Positions 38,353-52,599 of a stretch of 64,000 nucleotides of DNA are shown here, piece after piece. Within the stretch, counting starts at the first letter, position 1. Every line of letters starts with the position of its first letter. The stretch comes from Epiperipatus broadwayi (taxonomy: Eukaryota > Onychophora > Udeonychophora > Euonychophora > Peripatidae), in contig JAQFVV010000031.1 of NCBI GenBank assembly GCA_028023455.1, positions 5,314,237 to 5,378,236 on the forward strand, read 5' to 3'. Under the pieces are notes generated by a model, which saw only the letters and a list, made by a program, of their open reading frames with translations, ran no database searches and had not been told where the DNA came from. The position numbers were made by a program, and so were the translations under genes.

Positions 38353-38705
38353 AAAACCATTAAGCATCACATGATCACCATCTCTTATACTAGCACATAA
38401 TTGTTTACAAACAAGGCAAAATGCTCCATATAATAGTGCCATTCCGTGCCAACCAGAGTTATCAATGGATGCCAGAAGGCTTATGCATAAAATCCCTATC
38501 TAATGCCTACTCTGGATCCTATATCCCCAGACTAGTTTCTGGCTTGTGACTCCTCACTGACGAAGGCCACAATCCAGAAACTAGTCTGGGATATTGGATC
38601 CAGAGTAGACATTAGATAGGGATTTTATGCACAAGCCTTCTGGCATCCATTGATTATTCTGGTTGGCACAGGGTGACACTAATGTATGGAGAGTTTTGCT
38701 TTGTT
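38353..38705 (+). mobile_element. Foldback hammerhead element
   Basis: A 353-bp insertion flanked by a 12-bp target duplication AGTTGGAGGTGA (38341-38352 and 38706-38717). It is related to the 35434-36137 element and shares blocks such as the CATCCATTGAT and TTTTATGCACAAGCC segments. The left arm (38353-38543) is inverted relative to the right arm (38573-38705), so the two fold back with a hammerhead motif at the tip. The left arm reaches further into the parent repeat than the right arm. No coding sequence. It is either a terminal fragment of a Penelope-like element or a derivative mobilised in trans. Confidence 0.75.
38551..38591 (+). ncRNA. Hammerhead ribozyme motif, weak stem II
   Basis: CTGACGA at 38557-38563 (the seventh core position is variable in hammerheads), a 13-base stem II region around CACAA (38564-38576) with only two clear pairs, GAAA at 38577-38580, ACTAGT at 38580-38585, cleavage C at 38586, stem I CCTCA with TGGGA. 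Core intact but stem II looks too weak for efficient folding. In addition, the palindromic arms would compete with the ribozyme fold. Confidence 0.6.
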
Positions 38706-39076
38706 AGTTGGAGGTGAAGTTATTGAATTTATTCAACTTACGGAAAGTAGACAGTCATCCATTCAAGTTCTATATATTTTATATCATGCAGACAAAGAGT
38801 AAACTTCAAGATGGTTACCAACTAGCCAATTATTATTGGTGTGGCACAGAACTGTGTTTACTGGAAGGTGCTGGTATTTAAAAACCCACAGTAAAAGAGA
38901 ACCACTACCAGTGCTGTAGAAAACCAAAAAGAACACACTCATATTAGTGGATAATCATTCACCATTGAGGAAATTTATGACTAAACCTCACACACAAGTG
39001 TACTCTTGTCTGTGAAATGGTCATGGAATAGGAACCCCAAGTCACTGTGCCCACCCAGCCACACTCCTGCTGTCAT

Positions 39077-39190
39077 AAATGTCTCCTGAATCCAGCCATC
39101 AAATGATCATGAAAGCTGCTGAACAATATCATCAGAAATGTGTCCTGAATCCAGCCATCAAATGATCATGAAAGCTTCTGAATAATGCTG
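39077..39190. repeat. 59-bp tandem duplication
   Basis: Two units starting AAATGTCTCCTGAATCC (39077) and AAATGTGTCCTGAATCC (39136). They share the CAGCCATCAAATGATCATG block with few differences. Confidence 0.9.
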
Positions 39191-39199
39191 TGTTAAAGG

Positions 39200-40870
39200 G
39201 AAGTCCCTGCCATCCTGGAAAAACAGATACTTGGCCTACTCAAATCACAGAGAAGTATGATAGAGACTTTATGTGGTTCCTTATTATTATTTTTTATACT
39301 AGTAATTTAATATATAACAATGTACAATATAGATCTTTTATGTGTGTATTTCTTTTGTTAAGATAATCTCATTTTAATTATTATTCAGTGTTTGAAAAAT
39401 ATATTCATGTGTGAGTCTATGATTCTCAGACCACTTTCTCACTAGTTGATTCTTTTTTTTTTATGTTTTATATTTTAAAATTGTATTTCTTTATTTAAAT
39501 AATTATAATAGTCTCAAGTAAATTTTTATTATTTTTTATGCATTGGGGTTCATTATTATTGTATTTTCTTGGTAATTGGTGAAGGTATACAGGATTCAAT
39601 AAACATTTGTTTAATAATTATAAAATTGCCTTATTGCTTTGATACTCTATTTGTATTCCTTTCTTTAATAGAAAAAAAAGCAATTAGATAATTGCACACA
39701 TTTTAGTTTCCCATTTCATTACCTGAGATAAAGAGAATGCTGAGCTGGCATATGGGATACTCACTTATCAGGATTTAAATCTTTGGTCATTAGGGTGTTT
39801 ATTTCTATTAGATTTTGTTTGTTTCATTATGTTTCACATCATTATTGGCCTTACATATACTTTCAAAAAGGGAATTTTTTTTCAGGAGTGGCACAAAGGA
39901 TTGTAATTAAGGTAATTGTTCAAAGGTATGCAAGAGTCAATACTTTTATAAACACCCTTATGACTGCATCAAAATGATCATAAAAATATTTAAAATTGCT
40001 TCTTATTTGGCATGCTGCCATATTTTTTCATGTTCGATATGTGTGCATGCTCATCTTATTAGGGTAGGGATAAACCAGTATAGATGGAAAAATGTTGGCA
40101 CTGAACATGTTCAGCCTGATCTAACATGGCCAGTAGAGAAAAAAATATGGCCACTAAATGTATATAAATAAATAAAAAAAATCTCGCAAAAGCAAAGTGT
40201 TAAAGTAAAAAAAAAAAATTTAAATGGAGAAAAGAGTACCAAAAAAAAAGTTTACTAGTAGGAATCGTTATAAATAAGAATTTTAAATTTTGTTTTGTTT
40301 TTGAAGTGACCTTTGTCACTACAATAATACTGATTTAGATTATTTTACCATATATACATATTTAAAATAAAAGAGAAATGAATTGTTAGAGAGACAGATA
40401 AATGGCAGTATGTAAGTGGAAACTATGTATTTAATAAAAATGGATGGCAGACTTTGGAAATTTTTTTTTAAAAAAAATAAAAAAGTAAATCTTTATTGAG
40501 TAATGTAGAATTTTGAAATTGTACCAATAAGAAATTTTTCGACAGTATGTAACATTTATAATTGCAATGCTGTTCATAATCAGTTTTTTTGGCTTAAAAA
40601 CATTTCTAATACTTGTACAGTTTAATGTTGGATTATTCATTTTTATATTTAATAGTATTAGTGTTTGAAGTGTGATCTTGGAAAATACATTTTCTTATAT
40701 TTAATCAGTAAACAAATAAGGGAACATAACACAAATGGGAGAAATAAATGAAAGTCAGAATAAGGGGAGCACAGTGTGGTATGCACTGAGTACTTCGTAT
40801 AAGCAAGAAAGTAACGAATAAAAGTAGCATTAAACCATAGTATCAATAGTAAAAAATACATATATAGTCC
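39200..40870. other. AT-rich DNA, no gene recognised
   Basis: Short frames of about 65 codons at 39783-40171 (+) and 40431-40861 (-) show no domain or repeat match that I recognise. AT runs and A-runs dominate. Confidence 0.55.
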
Positions 40871-40872
40871 AA

Positions 40873-41840
40873 GTGTGTAGTGAAGTAAAACAAAAAAAAA
40901 AGAAAAGTAGAATTGAAAACAATACTATACATGTGGACAAGATCACAGTACAGAAACAAAAGAAAAACATGATTGAGAATAGTGATGAAATGAATGGAGA
41001 AATGGCAAAAGAAAGCCAGCTTGAAAGATCTGAAAGTGGAAAAGAGGCAGTAATGGAGCCACTAAGTGAAGAGAAACCCAGAGGGGAAGGAGAAAACTTA
41101 ATGATGATGAAGGAGACGTTTGTAAATACTGTAAAACTAGGTCTCAGTCAAATACCAATGGAAATTAAAGATATGAAAAACAAGATGTCTAATCAGATCT
41201 CAGTCAGTTGACAAAAAAAATAAAAAACATAAAAACAACATGTCTAATCAGATAAAAGCAAGGTCAGAAGACATAATACAAGATGTAGCTGAAAGGTTTG
41301 ATGACTTAAAAGAAGAAAAATATTTTAGCATTAATCAAAAGATAGAGACAGAGTTGTCTAAAGAAAGTCATGGAGTAGAAAAGTTAGAGAGGAGGTATGC
41401 TGATGTAATTGAAAATAAAGATGTAAATATTGACAAGAAAATAAAAAATATAAAAATTAGCATATACATAAAGAGGAATATTTCTAAGATCAAGAAAGGT
41501 ACAAGAGTAAAAATATGTACTGAAAGAAAAGTAGTACAGAGTATGGTTGGGTTTATGGAAGTACTTGACAGCACTAGGTTTCAATATGGAACCAAAAAAG
41601 AGAGATTAAGAACCTTGACAGAGAATGAAATAGAAAGGTACATGATATTATAAAGTACAGTGGGGATCAAAATAATTGGGATAGCTTTAAAGGAAAGGAA
41701 AGATTTAGATGTGATATTTGTGAACCAGAAAGTAATCACCTGGAACACCAACCCAGACATAAAAGTGGGTTAATATTCTCTGGTCCGAGCAAGGATGGTA
41801 AAAGTAAGAAAGAACCACCTGATTGAGATTAAAGTAATAT
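40873..41840 (+). pseudogene. Gag-like coiled-coil relic
   Basis: Two successive open frames (to 41211, and 41240-41653) encode lysine/glutamate-rich, heptad-like protein separated by stops. The first has acidic stretches and KETFVNTVKLGLSQIP; the second has EDIIQDVAERFDDLKEEK followed by a charged helix. Downstream, 41700-41760 reads as CDICEPESNHLEHQPRHK, a possible decayed CCHC zinc knuckle, as at the end of a retroviral-type gag. Coding similarity stops at the AT array before 41859, where a candidate LTR starts. No pol follows. It is best read as a gag relic of an LTR retrotransposon different from the one at 2380. Confidence 0.55.
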
Positions 41841-41858
41841 ATACATATATATATATAT

Positions 41859-43939
41859 TATAACAATCGGAAAGAAGTGGAGATCGAATCTAACCGCAAC
41901 TATGATATCTGCAACTACCAGGGCGCCATCTAGGCATTTGAGCCTAGAAAAATTTATAAAGTAGGCAGATATGCGCTGTTAAGATTCCACTTTATTTAAA
42001 TATTCAGATCGTTAGCCCAAGTCACTAGCTCAGAGGAACAGCAGAGATTATAAAATATAACTTTAATTTATATCTTAAATACAAATAAATAAAAGCCACT
42101 GCCAGAAATTAAGACATAAAAATATTTATTTACACACATATAAAATCATTCTAAATTTGAGGAATAAGTTTAACATTTTAGATTTTTTATATTAATCTTT
42201 AATTTTACATTTAAATAAATTTCAATGAGGTTAATATTTTATTTAGATGGTCGAGTATGAATAGACTACATAGATCTGCATTTGAAAAGAAAATATTCTA
42301 TCCCTTATTTAATCTTAGGCCAAAAAGTTCGCAGTCAAAGTGGCGTCAATCCATCTGATAGATTTATGTATTCAGTGTAGCATGAAAATACGTCAACACA
42401 AAATACTATACTGTCAGCAATGTACGTCTGAACAGTAAGTAGAGTTAGAGAAGATATTGTCTCTCCACCAACAGGAATGCTGCATCTGTTGGTGAGTAGA
42501 ACAATAATCATAAAACTCCATAGGAATGGATTGCGGTCCTTTGCCATCTTACAAACCCATTTATAGGCAAACAGAAGGTGCATGGCATATATAAGCAATC
42601 CTGCCCATAGCGGATCTCATACTACATCTACTAATTACACAAATATATCCAATCCATTGAGCCAATTCAACTACGAAACGAATAACCTAAGATTACCTTC
42701 CCTTAATATTAACTTTACAAAACTATATAGCCATTCACACCCGACTTAAATTTAACATTTAAATACGTTCACACAGATGAATTTTATAAAATTTGTTTTA
42801 AAAATATTGAGTATAGATCAACTGCACACATTCCATGGTTAAAAACATTCCCAAAATAAAACAAACGATCAAAATACAAAGTCATCAATAATGTCAATTG
42901 CATAGGGAATACAAAAAAAAACCCAATGGTGTTCATCATAAGACACCGCAGTGATGTGATGACTTATATATTCCAATCGACTATGAAACAGCAACATAAT
43001 TAACCGCTAACGAATCTATGCAACGTCTATATCCAACTTTAAATTTCATGCATTTAAATAATTTATACGATAAGTATTAATACAAATAAAAAATAATAAA
43101 ATGGAAATGATTTTTTTCAAAGCAAAACATATAAAAGTTTAAACATTATCAATTGATTTTAAACTTAAAAGTCAGATAGAAGTTCATAAGCTTGAACAAA
43201 AGTTCGTAATTAGTTTTAAATTTTAGAGTTCATGTCAATAGCTTACAGTAGAAGAATCACTGCTCTTGATGTATATTCCCATGGAGTCTTTATTTGAAAA
43301 CCCAGTCAGATGTTCCGGAGGTAGAATTAGCTGGTTCATTTCGATATCACAGTCAGTTCATTTTTAAAATAGAGAGAGAGTGTGTGATATGTGCGTCCTA
43401 TCATGACCCTCAAAAACAAGCCAGAAAACTGACTGGATCTCAATATTTTTCTTTTTATAGTCCTCCTATGGATTCCATGAACAAAAACATCACTGTTCCA
43501 TTTTTTTCATTATGGTCCGGGCCTTTATTTGCTTCCATTGGTCAAGCTAAAATCTGTTTCTTGTCTTAAATATTTTTCATCTGACTTTTTAATTACACAG
43601 CTTTTGGAGAATTAATAAACAATCATTTCCATTTACAGATTACAGGAATTAATTAATACCTGTTTTTATTTTTACTTACGTTATTTCTTTTTTAAACTAT
43701 TTTTATATTTAAATCTTTTTTTATAAAAAAAAAGTACATTCAAATACCTTTTTTTATTTATAAAAAATTATAAAAAAAAATATTTTTAAAGTTTAGCATC
43801 TGTGCGAATATATACGTTTAACAAACATTTTAATTTAAGCGTTTAGTTTTTTTTTTCTTTTTAATACACTTATTTTTATATGCGAACTTAAAAGTTTTTA
43901 TTTCAATTTAATGTAACGACATATTTATATATTGTTACA
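41859..43939. repeat. Candidate solo LTR in an AT array
   Basis: A 2.08-kb non-coding block with complementary ends: TATAACAAT at the left and ATTGTTACA at the right. If the left end were originally TGTAACAAT, the ends would be perfect 9-bp inverted repeats with TG/CA termini. Both sides are AT arrays (TATAT possible as a 5-bp duplication). The block separates two unrelated gag relics, as an inserted solo LTR would. The open frames inside (for example 42335-42598 on minus, 43294-43569 on plus) show no domains. The decayed left terminus leaves room for doubt. Confidence 0.5.
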
Positions 43940-44187
43940 TATATATATATATATATATATATATTATGATGGACTGTTAAATAAAACAAGAAAAACACAA
44001 GAGATTTGTAAATGAACTATGAGCTTGAATAGAATTATTTGATGTGGGTGATAAACCCGAATACAAGTAAAATAATAAATAAATTAAAAAATAAAATAAA
44101 ATAAATAGTAGACAGGGTTGTAGGTGGTTGGTGATGTTGTTTGAGAGTTTTATCTGTGGACCCATGGTTTTCCAGTTGCATGCGTCA

Positions 44188-45660
44188 ATGGTTCATGTCA
44201 GTATAGAAGAAATAAGGGTAGAGATTAAAGAAATAAAAGAGCAGGTTAATAAAGATAGTAGATAAAAAATAGTGAAAGGAATGTAGAGTGCAGAAGTGAT
44301 AGAAGTGATATCCGATAAACAGGAAAACCAAGAGATAAAACTCATAGAAAATAAAGAAAATGTGCCGATTGCAGAAAATCATTTTTTGAAATTAAAAATT
44401 TTCTATGGACAAGATGGAAAATCACTGATGGAATACCTAAATAGCCTGCAGGGGTACTTTGTGATAAACCCCATGTCAGAAGATGTTAAGCTAATGGTGG
44501 CAGTTAATCATTTACAAGGGATGGCATAAGCTTGGTGGGGGTCCTTGTTTAAGAAACTAAATAACTTTACTCAGTATGGACCACCAAGAGAGAATTAAGA
44601 ATAAAATGGCACAAGAGAAATGTAGAGCAGAAGGGTGTTATGTACCATTTTTTGGAAAGAAGTAGCACAACTATGAGCACTGACAGAGTGCAAGTTGACA
44701 GAGAAACAGATTATCAAGATTACGTGGAATTTTTTTTCCGATCCTGTAGGGCATCTGCTGATAAGCATTAGATGTGAGACAGTAGAGAGAATGGCAGAAT
44801 TACTTAGTGCTTTCAAGAATGACAAGGCTGGAGAAGAGTCAAGTCCAAAATACTTTGACAAAATACCGAACCAGAAGGGTCGACTACAACTGAACACTAT
44901 GGTGTTTCCTAATAGTTGTGAAAATCAAAGGAAATATAAGGAGTCCCTAGCTAAAAATAAAGAGGTGGAAATCCATGCTAGATCTCCATCACTAGATGAA
45001 AAGTTTAGAAGTCAAAGTAAATACAAGGGAGAAGTCCTTGATGTAAAATGGGGAGACTGGTGCAAGCAACACAGAGAGGGGGTTCAATCCCTATCACCTC
45101 CGCCATCAAACAGTTATACAGATAGATAACATTGAGAGATAAATTGGGCTAGATGACTCTCTGCAGATCTTGGATATGCCTCTGGAGAAAATAGTAAAAT
45201 ATGTATATATAAATTTATATGATTTACAGAAAGAAAAACATGATCGCGGCTGATGTAGATGTAAGTCACAAGTATTTGATCAGGTAGGTAGTTACTGGAA
45301 AAGGGAAAAATCATAGCCCTGAGTCTTTTTATACAGTATATAACCTAAGACCATTTTTAAATGCCCATCAGTCTATTTCTAGCAGGGATCCTGAGAAAGG
45401 AAAGGGTGGACAAAATTGTCGCGAGCCTATAAGACTCAAAATTATGAGCAATACTCATTTGTGCTTATATCTTGGGTTTCTTATTGTTAATAATATGCTT
45501 GAGCAAAAAGGACACAGATGAATGTGCAAATCATTCTTGCCATGCTAGAACCAAAAGTGGGCATTAAAGCTGCATGTCACTTGTGACCAAGTTTACAAAA
45601 ATACATCAGAGCACTAATACAAAAAAAAACCCGAATGCAGACTTGAAACAAGAATAAAAT
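44188..45660 (+). pseudogene. Gypsy-type gag relic
   Basis: Starts with an in-frame ATG and coiled-coil-like residues (MVHVSIEEIRVEIKEIKEQ), interrupted by stops before 44296. It continues as a gag core ending HLQGMA, stop, AWWGSLF (near 44510-44550), matching the QGVAQFWWDSLF of the relic at 2380-5994; the two are members of one family. A later frame (44695-45129) is charged and serine-rich and ends with a WGDWCKQH stretch that may be a lost zinc knuckle. No protease or RT is recognisable after 45130. Confidence 0.65.
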
Positions 45661-47300
45661 TAGTTAAACTCCTATTTTATTCTCATTGCTCTATCCTGGT
45701 GGGATTGTACCATTTATTTATATATAAGGTACAAATCAAGATTTGTCATTGTATATCATAAAAAGAAAAAAAAAGAGTAAACAATCTGTAATTTTTTTTT
45801 CTAATATGATTTTTTTTAAGAAAAATGCACAGTGAAAGTTTATTTTTTTCTTTTTTGTAATTTAATTAAAATAAATTTGATATTGTAAAGTGCATACCAA
45901 ATAATTGATTCAAATAGTGAAAGAAAATTTCAAATGTAAAAAATTACTATTGGAAACAACTTTCTAATGGCAATTAAAGATGGCAGGAATTCATAAAGAG
46001 AAAAGAGACTTTGTAGTAAAAAAAAGAAATAATGTAGATGTTTATAAAATAAGAAAACAAAAGGTAAAAAAAAATATGGAAAACTTCTAAAAAAGGATCT
46101 GGGGAAATAAAAGAGCCGACAGGATGAAGAAGGGTCTTTGTCTTTTTTTAGAGAGTATTGAGAAATTTGTGGTGCCTCATATTTTTTAATGAAAAAATAA
46201 TAAAATGTGTCCACTTAGATATGAACTGAAATCATTCTCCATGAGTGAGTACAACTCTTATCATTTGCCAATACTTTCTCTCATGAAGTCACCTAAATCA
46301 TCATCTGTCTCCACCTAAATACTGATCGGAGACTTGGAATAAATAAAACAAAAAAAAAACAGTTGCAGACTACACATTGAAAGAATTGGATGTCGAATAA
46401 TCAATCACCTACATAAATTTCAAACTTACTGGTAAGTTAATGGCCATAACTTTTATTTAAAGCTTTATGAACTGAAATTTAAATGAAATGTTTATCTCAT
46501 ATTTTTTTATCTAAAGATTTACAAACTGAGTGTTGATTGAAACTGTTACCACACAAAAACAAAGGAGACACAAACTAGATACTACTTCGAGAAGAAATAT
46601 TTGAATCAAATTATTAAATTAGTTATGCATAATCCTTTCCAATATTATAATTGTTTGTTATCATAAATATTAGATGTTTGACAGGCTATAATAAACCTTT
46701 ATTACTAATATAACTTTCATTGTATGTGTATAAAATTAATAATATTATTATATTTAAGTTTTAGATTTGATTATTTAGATTCAAATTAGTGTCTAATTTA
46801 CCTTTGCCAAGTAGATTTATTTTTTAAATTAAGTGAAAGGGGGATATCTTCTACTACATAACAGAAATTTTAATCCCGATCATATAATTATTACTTTATG
46901 AGTTACGATATGTCTGACACAGAATCAGTGAGTCTAACGACTCTGGCACCTCATTTATAAATTAAAAACTGATTCAGCTGACAATTGTACTTGTAACTAT
47001 TTCTAGGTAGAGTTGATCAGGAAATATAGTTATGTATTTTGAAATAAAATAATGAAACATTTTTTTCCATATCTTGATCAACTCACACAGTTTATTGTGT
47101 ACAGAGACCTAGCAAGACATGTTACAATTAAAATGTTTAAAGATAAATTAATAATTAAATAAAACTGGAGAGAAAACATGCTAATCCAGACATGAATCCA
47201 TTAATAAAAAAACAGTTAAGCAATTAAAGTTGTTGGGTAAACAAGAGTCTTTTGAATAATAAAATTACAGTCTCTATCAGGTTATTTTAAGCTTTTTTTT
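45660..47300. other. AT-rich DNA, no gene recognised
   Basis: No open frame with recognisable content. The phenylalanine-rich frame at 45930-46214 (-) is a by-product of A-rich plus-strand sequence. Confidence 0.6.
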
Positions 47301-49330
47301 TATTTGTTTGCAAACTTTAAGTCACAATTGGAAAAAGTTAATCTTAGCTTATCAGTAGGTTAGCAAGTTCAAGAATCTTGTAGATTACTATTGTAATGGT
47401 CAGAAAACGTGTGACTCGTAAATATAGTGCAGAATTCGACCACCATACAGAACAGCAGCACTATCGAGTAGTGAAGCCACCCATGATACTGAGTTCGAAC
47501 ATAGTTTATCGGTTCCACAATACAATCCACGAAGCAATGCATCTGATGCGACATTAGTAAATATTTCCTTAGGCATGGTGGTCAGGGATACGCAAGAGAC
47601 TCATGATTTTATTCTCGAGTTAGCCAATAATCAAACTAATATTAATTAAACATTCATATTTACATAATCGAGGAAATATTATATAGAATGGGTATCGAAT
47701 AAATGAAACGTAATGCAGACATATAGTTTAAAATTATTTATTAACACATTTTAAGAAGACAATCATTTACTAATAATATTTTGTGGATTTAAAGCTTCAG
47801 TAGCGGGATTTGTGACATGATTATATTTTAAAGAATACATTTATTTATTTAGACATTATTTTATATTGAGGATTTCAGTAGTGGTATTTCCGATACTGAA
47901 ATGTTTACAAAAGGAATTCACTTATTTGAAGGCATAATCTAGCTACCTAAAATTCTCGAGTAAGTATTTCTAATGCATGCCTGGAGGGATTTATACCTTT
48001 GCAATGCAAGAGTCTAAAGTATGGGTTATAAGAGTAATGGCAGACATATATTTATTTAATTAAAATATTTATTTATAACTAAGGGCAAACATTTATTTGA
48101 GAGTGATTTATGAAGATAATGCAGAGGCGGAGTGATATATAGAATAATAAAACTAAGTAAAGGAACACGTGGTACGCTTTAGAAAGGCGATATGGAATGG
48201 CAGTATATCGAAACTGCAATGCCGTGAATGAGTTTATAAGAATGTCGGGCTGGTCTCTGCCATCAGCCCGACGAAGTAAGGTGTCACATAAGCATAACCA
48301 GGGACAAGCGGTCTGTGTCGCAGTTTTGCCGGATGGCTGCATGACATTGTCAAGTTCTACAGGAGCACCCATTATGCCCGCTTGTGTAGGACGACTGGGG
48401 TTAATTTCAACCCTGAAGAATCCGGAAATTTCATGGCAGAATGGGTCATCGCATCTCTAAAACATAACACGTGTATACTGTATAAATGGTTATGATGAGA
48501 TTTAAATAGGTTTCTGACTTGGCTCTACATTACCAACATTTACTCAAGAACTCTGGTGACTCTCAAAGAAATGGGATTTTCTAGAATTATTCATTAGATT
48601 TAATAAATACAAAATATATATAAACTGGGAGTTATTACAACTAATATGCCAGCCATTTGCAAAGTAGTAGACCCTGCATTACAATAAATGATGCACTGAA
48701 TGCGTGTCGATTTATATGAAAGTAAAGTTATTTAGGAAAGTAAATATTAATGAAAATTGGACACGCATTCATTGTTTTAAGTGATCATAGATTTAAACTT
48801 TGAAATTTGAGACAATTATGAGCATGCAATAATTAAATAATAACTATAGATAAAAATGTAGATTATAGAAATACGCACCCAAGAAAGCTAGAGTGAGGTA
48901 AGCTAGATTATTAGAGAAATTTACACATTAAGTTCATTATTCAGTTTTAGTTATACATATGGTAGTTTTTACATTTTATAATTTAGATAAGTAGTATGAA
49001 GAAGAGCTATAGCATATTATGAGAGTACTCTAGAGTTTGAACACAGACAGGTACCTGTGTTATAAGAAGTTTTCTGATTCCATTAGTTTAGCAGAAAAAA
49101 AGTTCACGAGTGGCAATTCTTTATTGTATTTAGATATTCATTTAATTTCATGGCAGCAGCAGCTTTCTCATTCATTTCAGGCAGCAGATCTTCATGGTGA
49201 ATTTATGATGGGCAATGGAAAGTTCGGCATCCGATAGGCCATCTCCCGATGGAGAATAATCTAGGTGCTTTACTCGGTCATACCTTGGCAGGAACAAATT
49301 ATTTTATTATTTTTGGAGACTCTCAGTGAT
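47300..49330. other. Slightly GC-richer unidentified block
   Basis: Base composition rises in patches (47380-47600, 48190-48470) with more CpG than the surroundings. Overlapping frames at 48079-48372 (-) and 48197-48460 (+) cover the same patch and neither shows a domain. Two diverged local copies of a GCAGACATATA/ATTTATTTA block occur at about 47720 and 48040, and of a TTCAGTAG(C/T)GG(G/T)ATTT block at about 47793 and 47876. A pair GAATGCGTGTC/GACACGCATTC at about 48697 and 48760 is inverted. The mix of CpG patches and short internal repeats resembles an LTR or other non-coding transposon part, but no ends were found. Confidence 0.4.
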
Positions 49331-51570
49331 CGAGAGCAAAGCTAAAGTTTAAGTCAATGTCTCCAGCAAGTCTAAGATGGCCTCTTTTTTTATCTTGATC
49401 TCTCACGTTTTTGTTAAGGTATTTTTAGGTTCTACTTAATCTGCCCTGAGGATAATCAATGCATTTTGTTGGTTTTTAATTAAAGAAAGCTGCTGTTCTA
49501 TTGTTTACATTTTACATTTACTAATTACATTTTGGGGAATTTTCTTTAATTAATCTATTATCTATCACTGACTGATGCTTTTAAATTTCAAAGACAAAAA
49601 GGGAACATAAGATTATTTTAACTTTTAATTAAATATTATATCAGATTTTTTTTAGAATTATTATTAAACAAAATTTAAACAAAGCAATAAATACGAACTT
49701 TATAATCCAAAATAAATGATTAAAATTATACAAAATTATATAACTAAAAGAAATCTAAATTATACTATTTTATCCCTATTTATTGCCTTTAATTTGAGAT
49801 CGAAATGTGTGCATGTTTATGCTGAATTCTACATATATTTATACATTTTAATATTGCTACACACACAATTCGATACCAAAAAGTTTAAATTTGGGCGGGA
49901 TAGATCGGTCAGTGAGAGACGACAGAAAAAGGTGAATACGAATCTTACTGTTTCACTATGCATGGTTTTTTTGTGGGACAATGAGCTCAGCCATCAGTTA
50001 TTAGTTGATATTGGTCTATTCTACTGGTTGGTCATGAAGGCTTTTCTGGTGTCTGTCTTCAGGACCGATGTCAGAAAAAGCCCCAGTCCACCCTAACATG
50101 CAGAATTATTACATTGTGGAGTGGTCTTGGATATATTTTTGTTATCCAGGACTAACCATAGGAAAAACAGATAAAACAAGATGTTGATCAAACTGGTCTC
50201 TTCCTTTTTATATTCTGGGTCCAGTTTTCAGACTTCTGTGCATAAGTTTTGTTTGTCAAACTTACACGTTGATAATCTTGTGCATTTTTCAGTTAAGAAG
50301 TTTTTATTTTTTAGCATAATTCTGCCATTTTAATTAGCTAAAATATTTTTCTTTTAGCTTATCTGGGTTAGTAATTTGTGTGTCTTTTGTTCTCTCCAAT
50401 TTTATACTTTTATTTTTAATTAGATAAAAAAGATACGGACAAAAAAATTTACTTTCATTGTACATTTAAAAAAAATAAACTATACAAACTAAAAAAAAAC
50501 ATTAATTGCATCTTTTTAATAAGATCGCTAAATTTACTTTTTCTTCTTAACTTTTAACTATCTTACCAAGTTCCAATATATTTGCACCATATATAAATAA
50601 GTGGTACAGTATAGATATACATTCGAACCCTCTTACAAAAGAGTGTGTGTGAAATACATTAACCATTTAAAGGAATGGACATATACATATATATTTATTA
50701 CATAGGTTATTGTGATGTTGCATAGAATTAATTACTAACAGATTTGTATGTGAAGATGAAGAGAAGTGGGTTATGTGCAGAGTTGTATTTTTATATTTAT
50801 GTTTTATATATATTTGTTATTTATTACCATAAGTTATAGTTATTGAAATAATGTCATTTGCAGTGCATATTTCTTAACAAAAGCAAATTAAAAATAAAGC
50901 TGGAGAGAGTAATCAAAAAGAGTTGCAAGTTGTGCCAAGGGTGATTTTTGTTAATGATACTTGTCATTAGAATTCCAAGAACTAACCAAATTTGTATTTT
51001 GGAACAATGGAAGCTTAAAGCATTCCTGAGATATGGTCGTCGATGTATGGATAGATAAAAAAGTGAGGTGAAAGATAGTTAAAAGAAAAAAACTATATAT
51101 ATATATATATATATATTTGATTTTGTAGCATTCGGAAAAGTAACCATTAGAGAGAAAGAAGTGTGAAAAGTAAATTTTCATAAACTGATTTGATTAATTA
51201 GTAAAAATTAATAAGAATGGACTCTATCAAAATTCTGGGGTAGAAGAATCATGTGGATTAATTAAACCAGCCAGTGTCAGTGTATAGCTATTGTGAACTG
51301 CTTACCATGATGATTTTTGTCTATGGAGATTTTGCCATCTATTTCAAATAAGTGAAGTGATTGCAGAGCTCTAAAAAACAAGAACTTTCATGTCTTCACA
51401 TTTTGAATCATCTACCTAACATCTCTAGGATAGATTATCATATGTGTAAATGTTTTGAAATCTTTCATCATCTTTCAGACTGACAACTCTCACTAAAACA
51501 ATCACCATTGTAATACTGTAAGCTTACAGATCATCAAACTTAACATACAAATGTCCACTCTCAAATGGGA
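49330..51570. other. No gene recognised
   Basis: AT-rich with one 126-codon open frame (49716-50096, +) lacking recognisable motifs, and an AT array at 51091-51117. Nothing else seen. Confidence 0.5.
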
Positions 51571-51578
51571 TAATTTTG

Positions 51579-52595
<1,017 letters not shown>

Positions 52596-52599
52596 ATTA

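Noticed and set aside
48079-48460. Overlapping 97- and 87-codon frames on opposite strands
   Set aside because: Higher GC lengthens open frames by chance. No domain, and the frames contradict each other.
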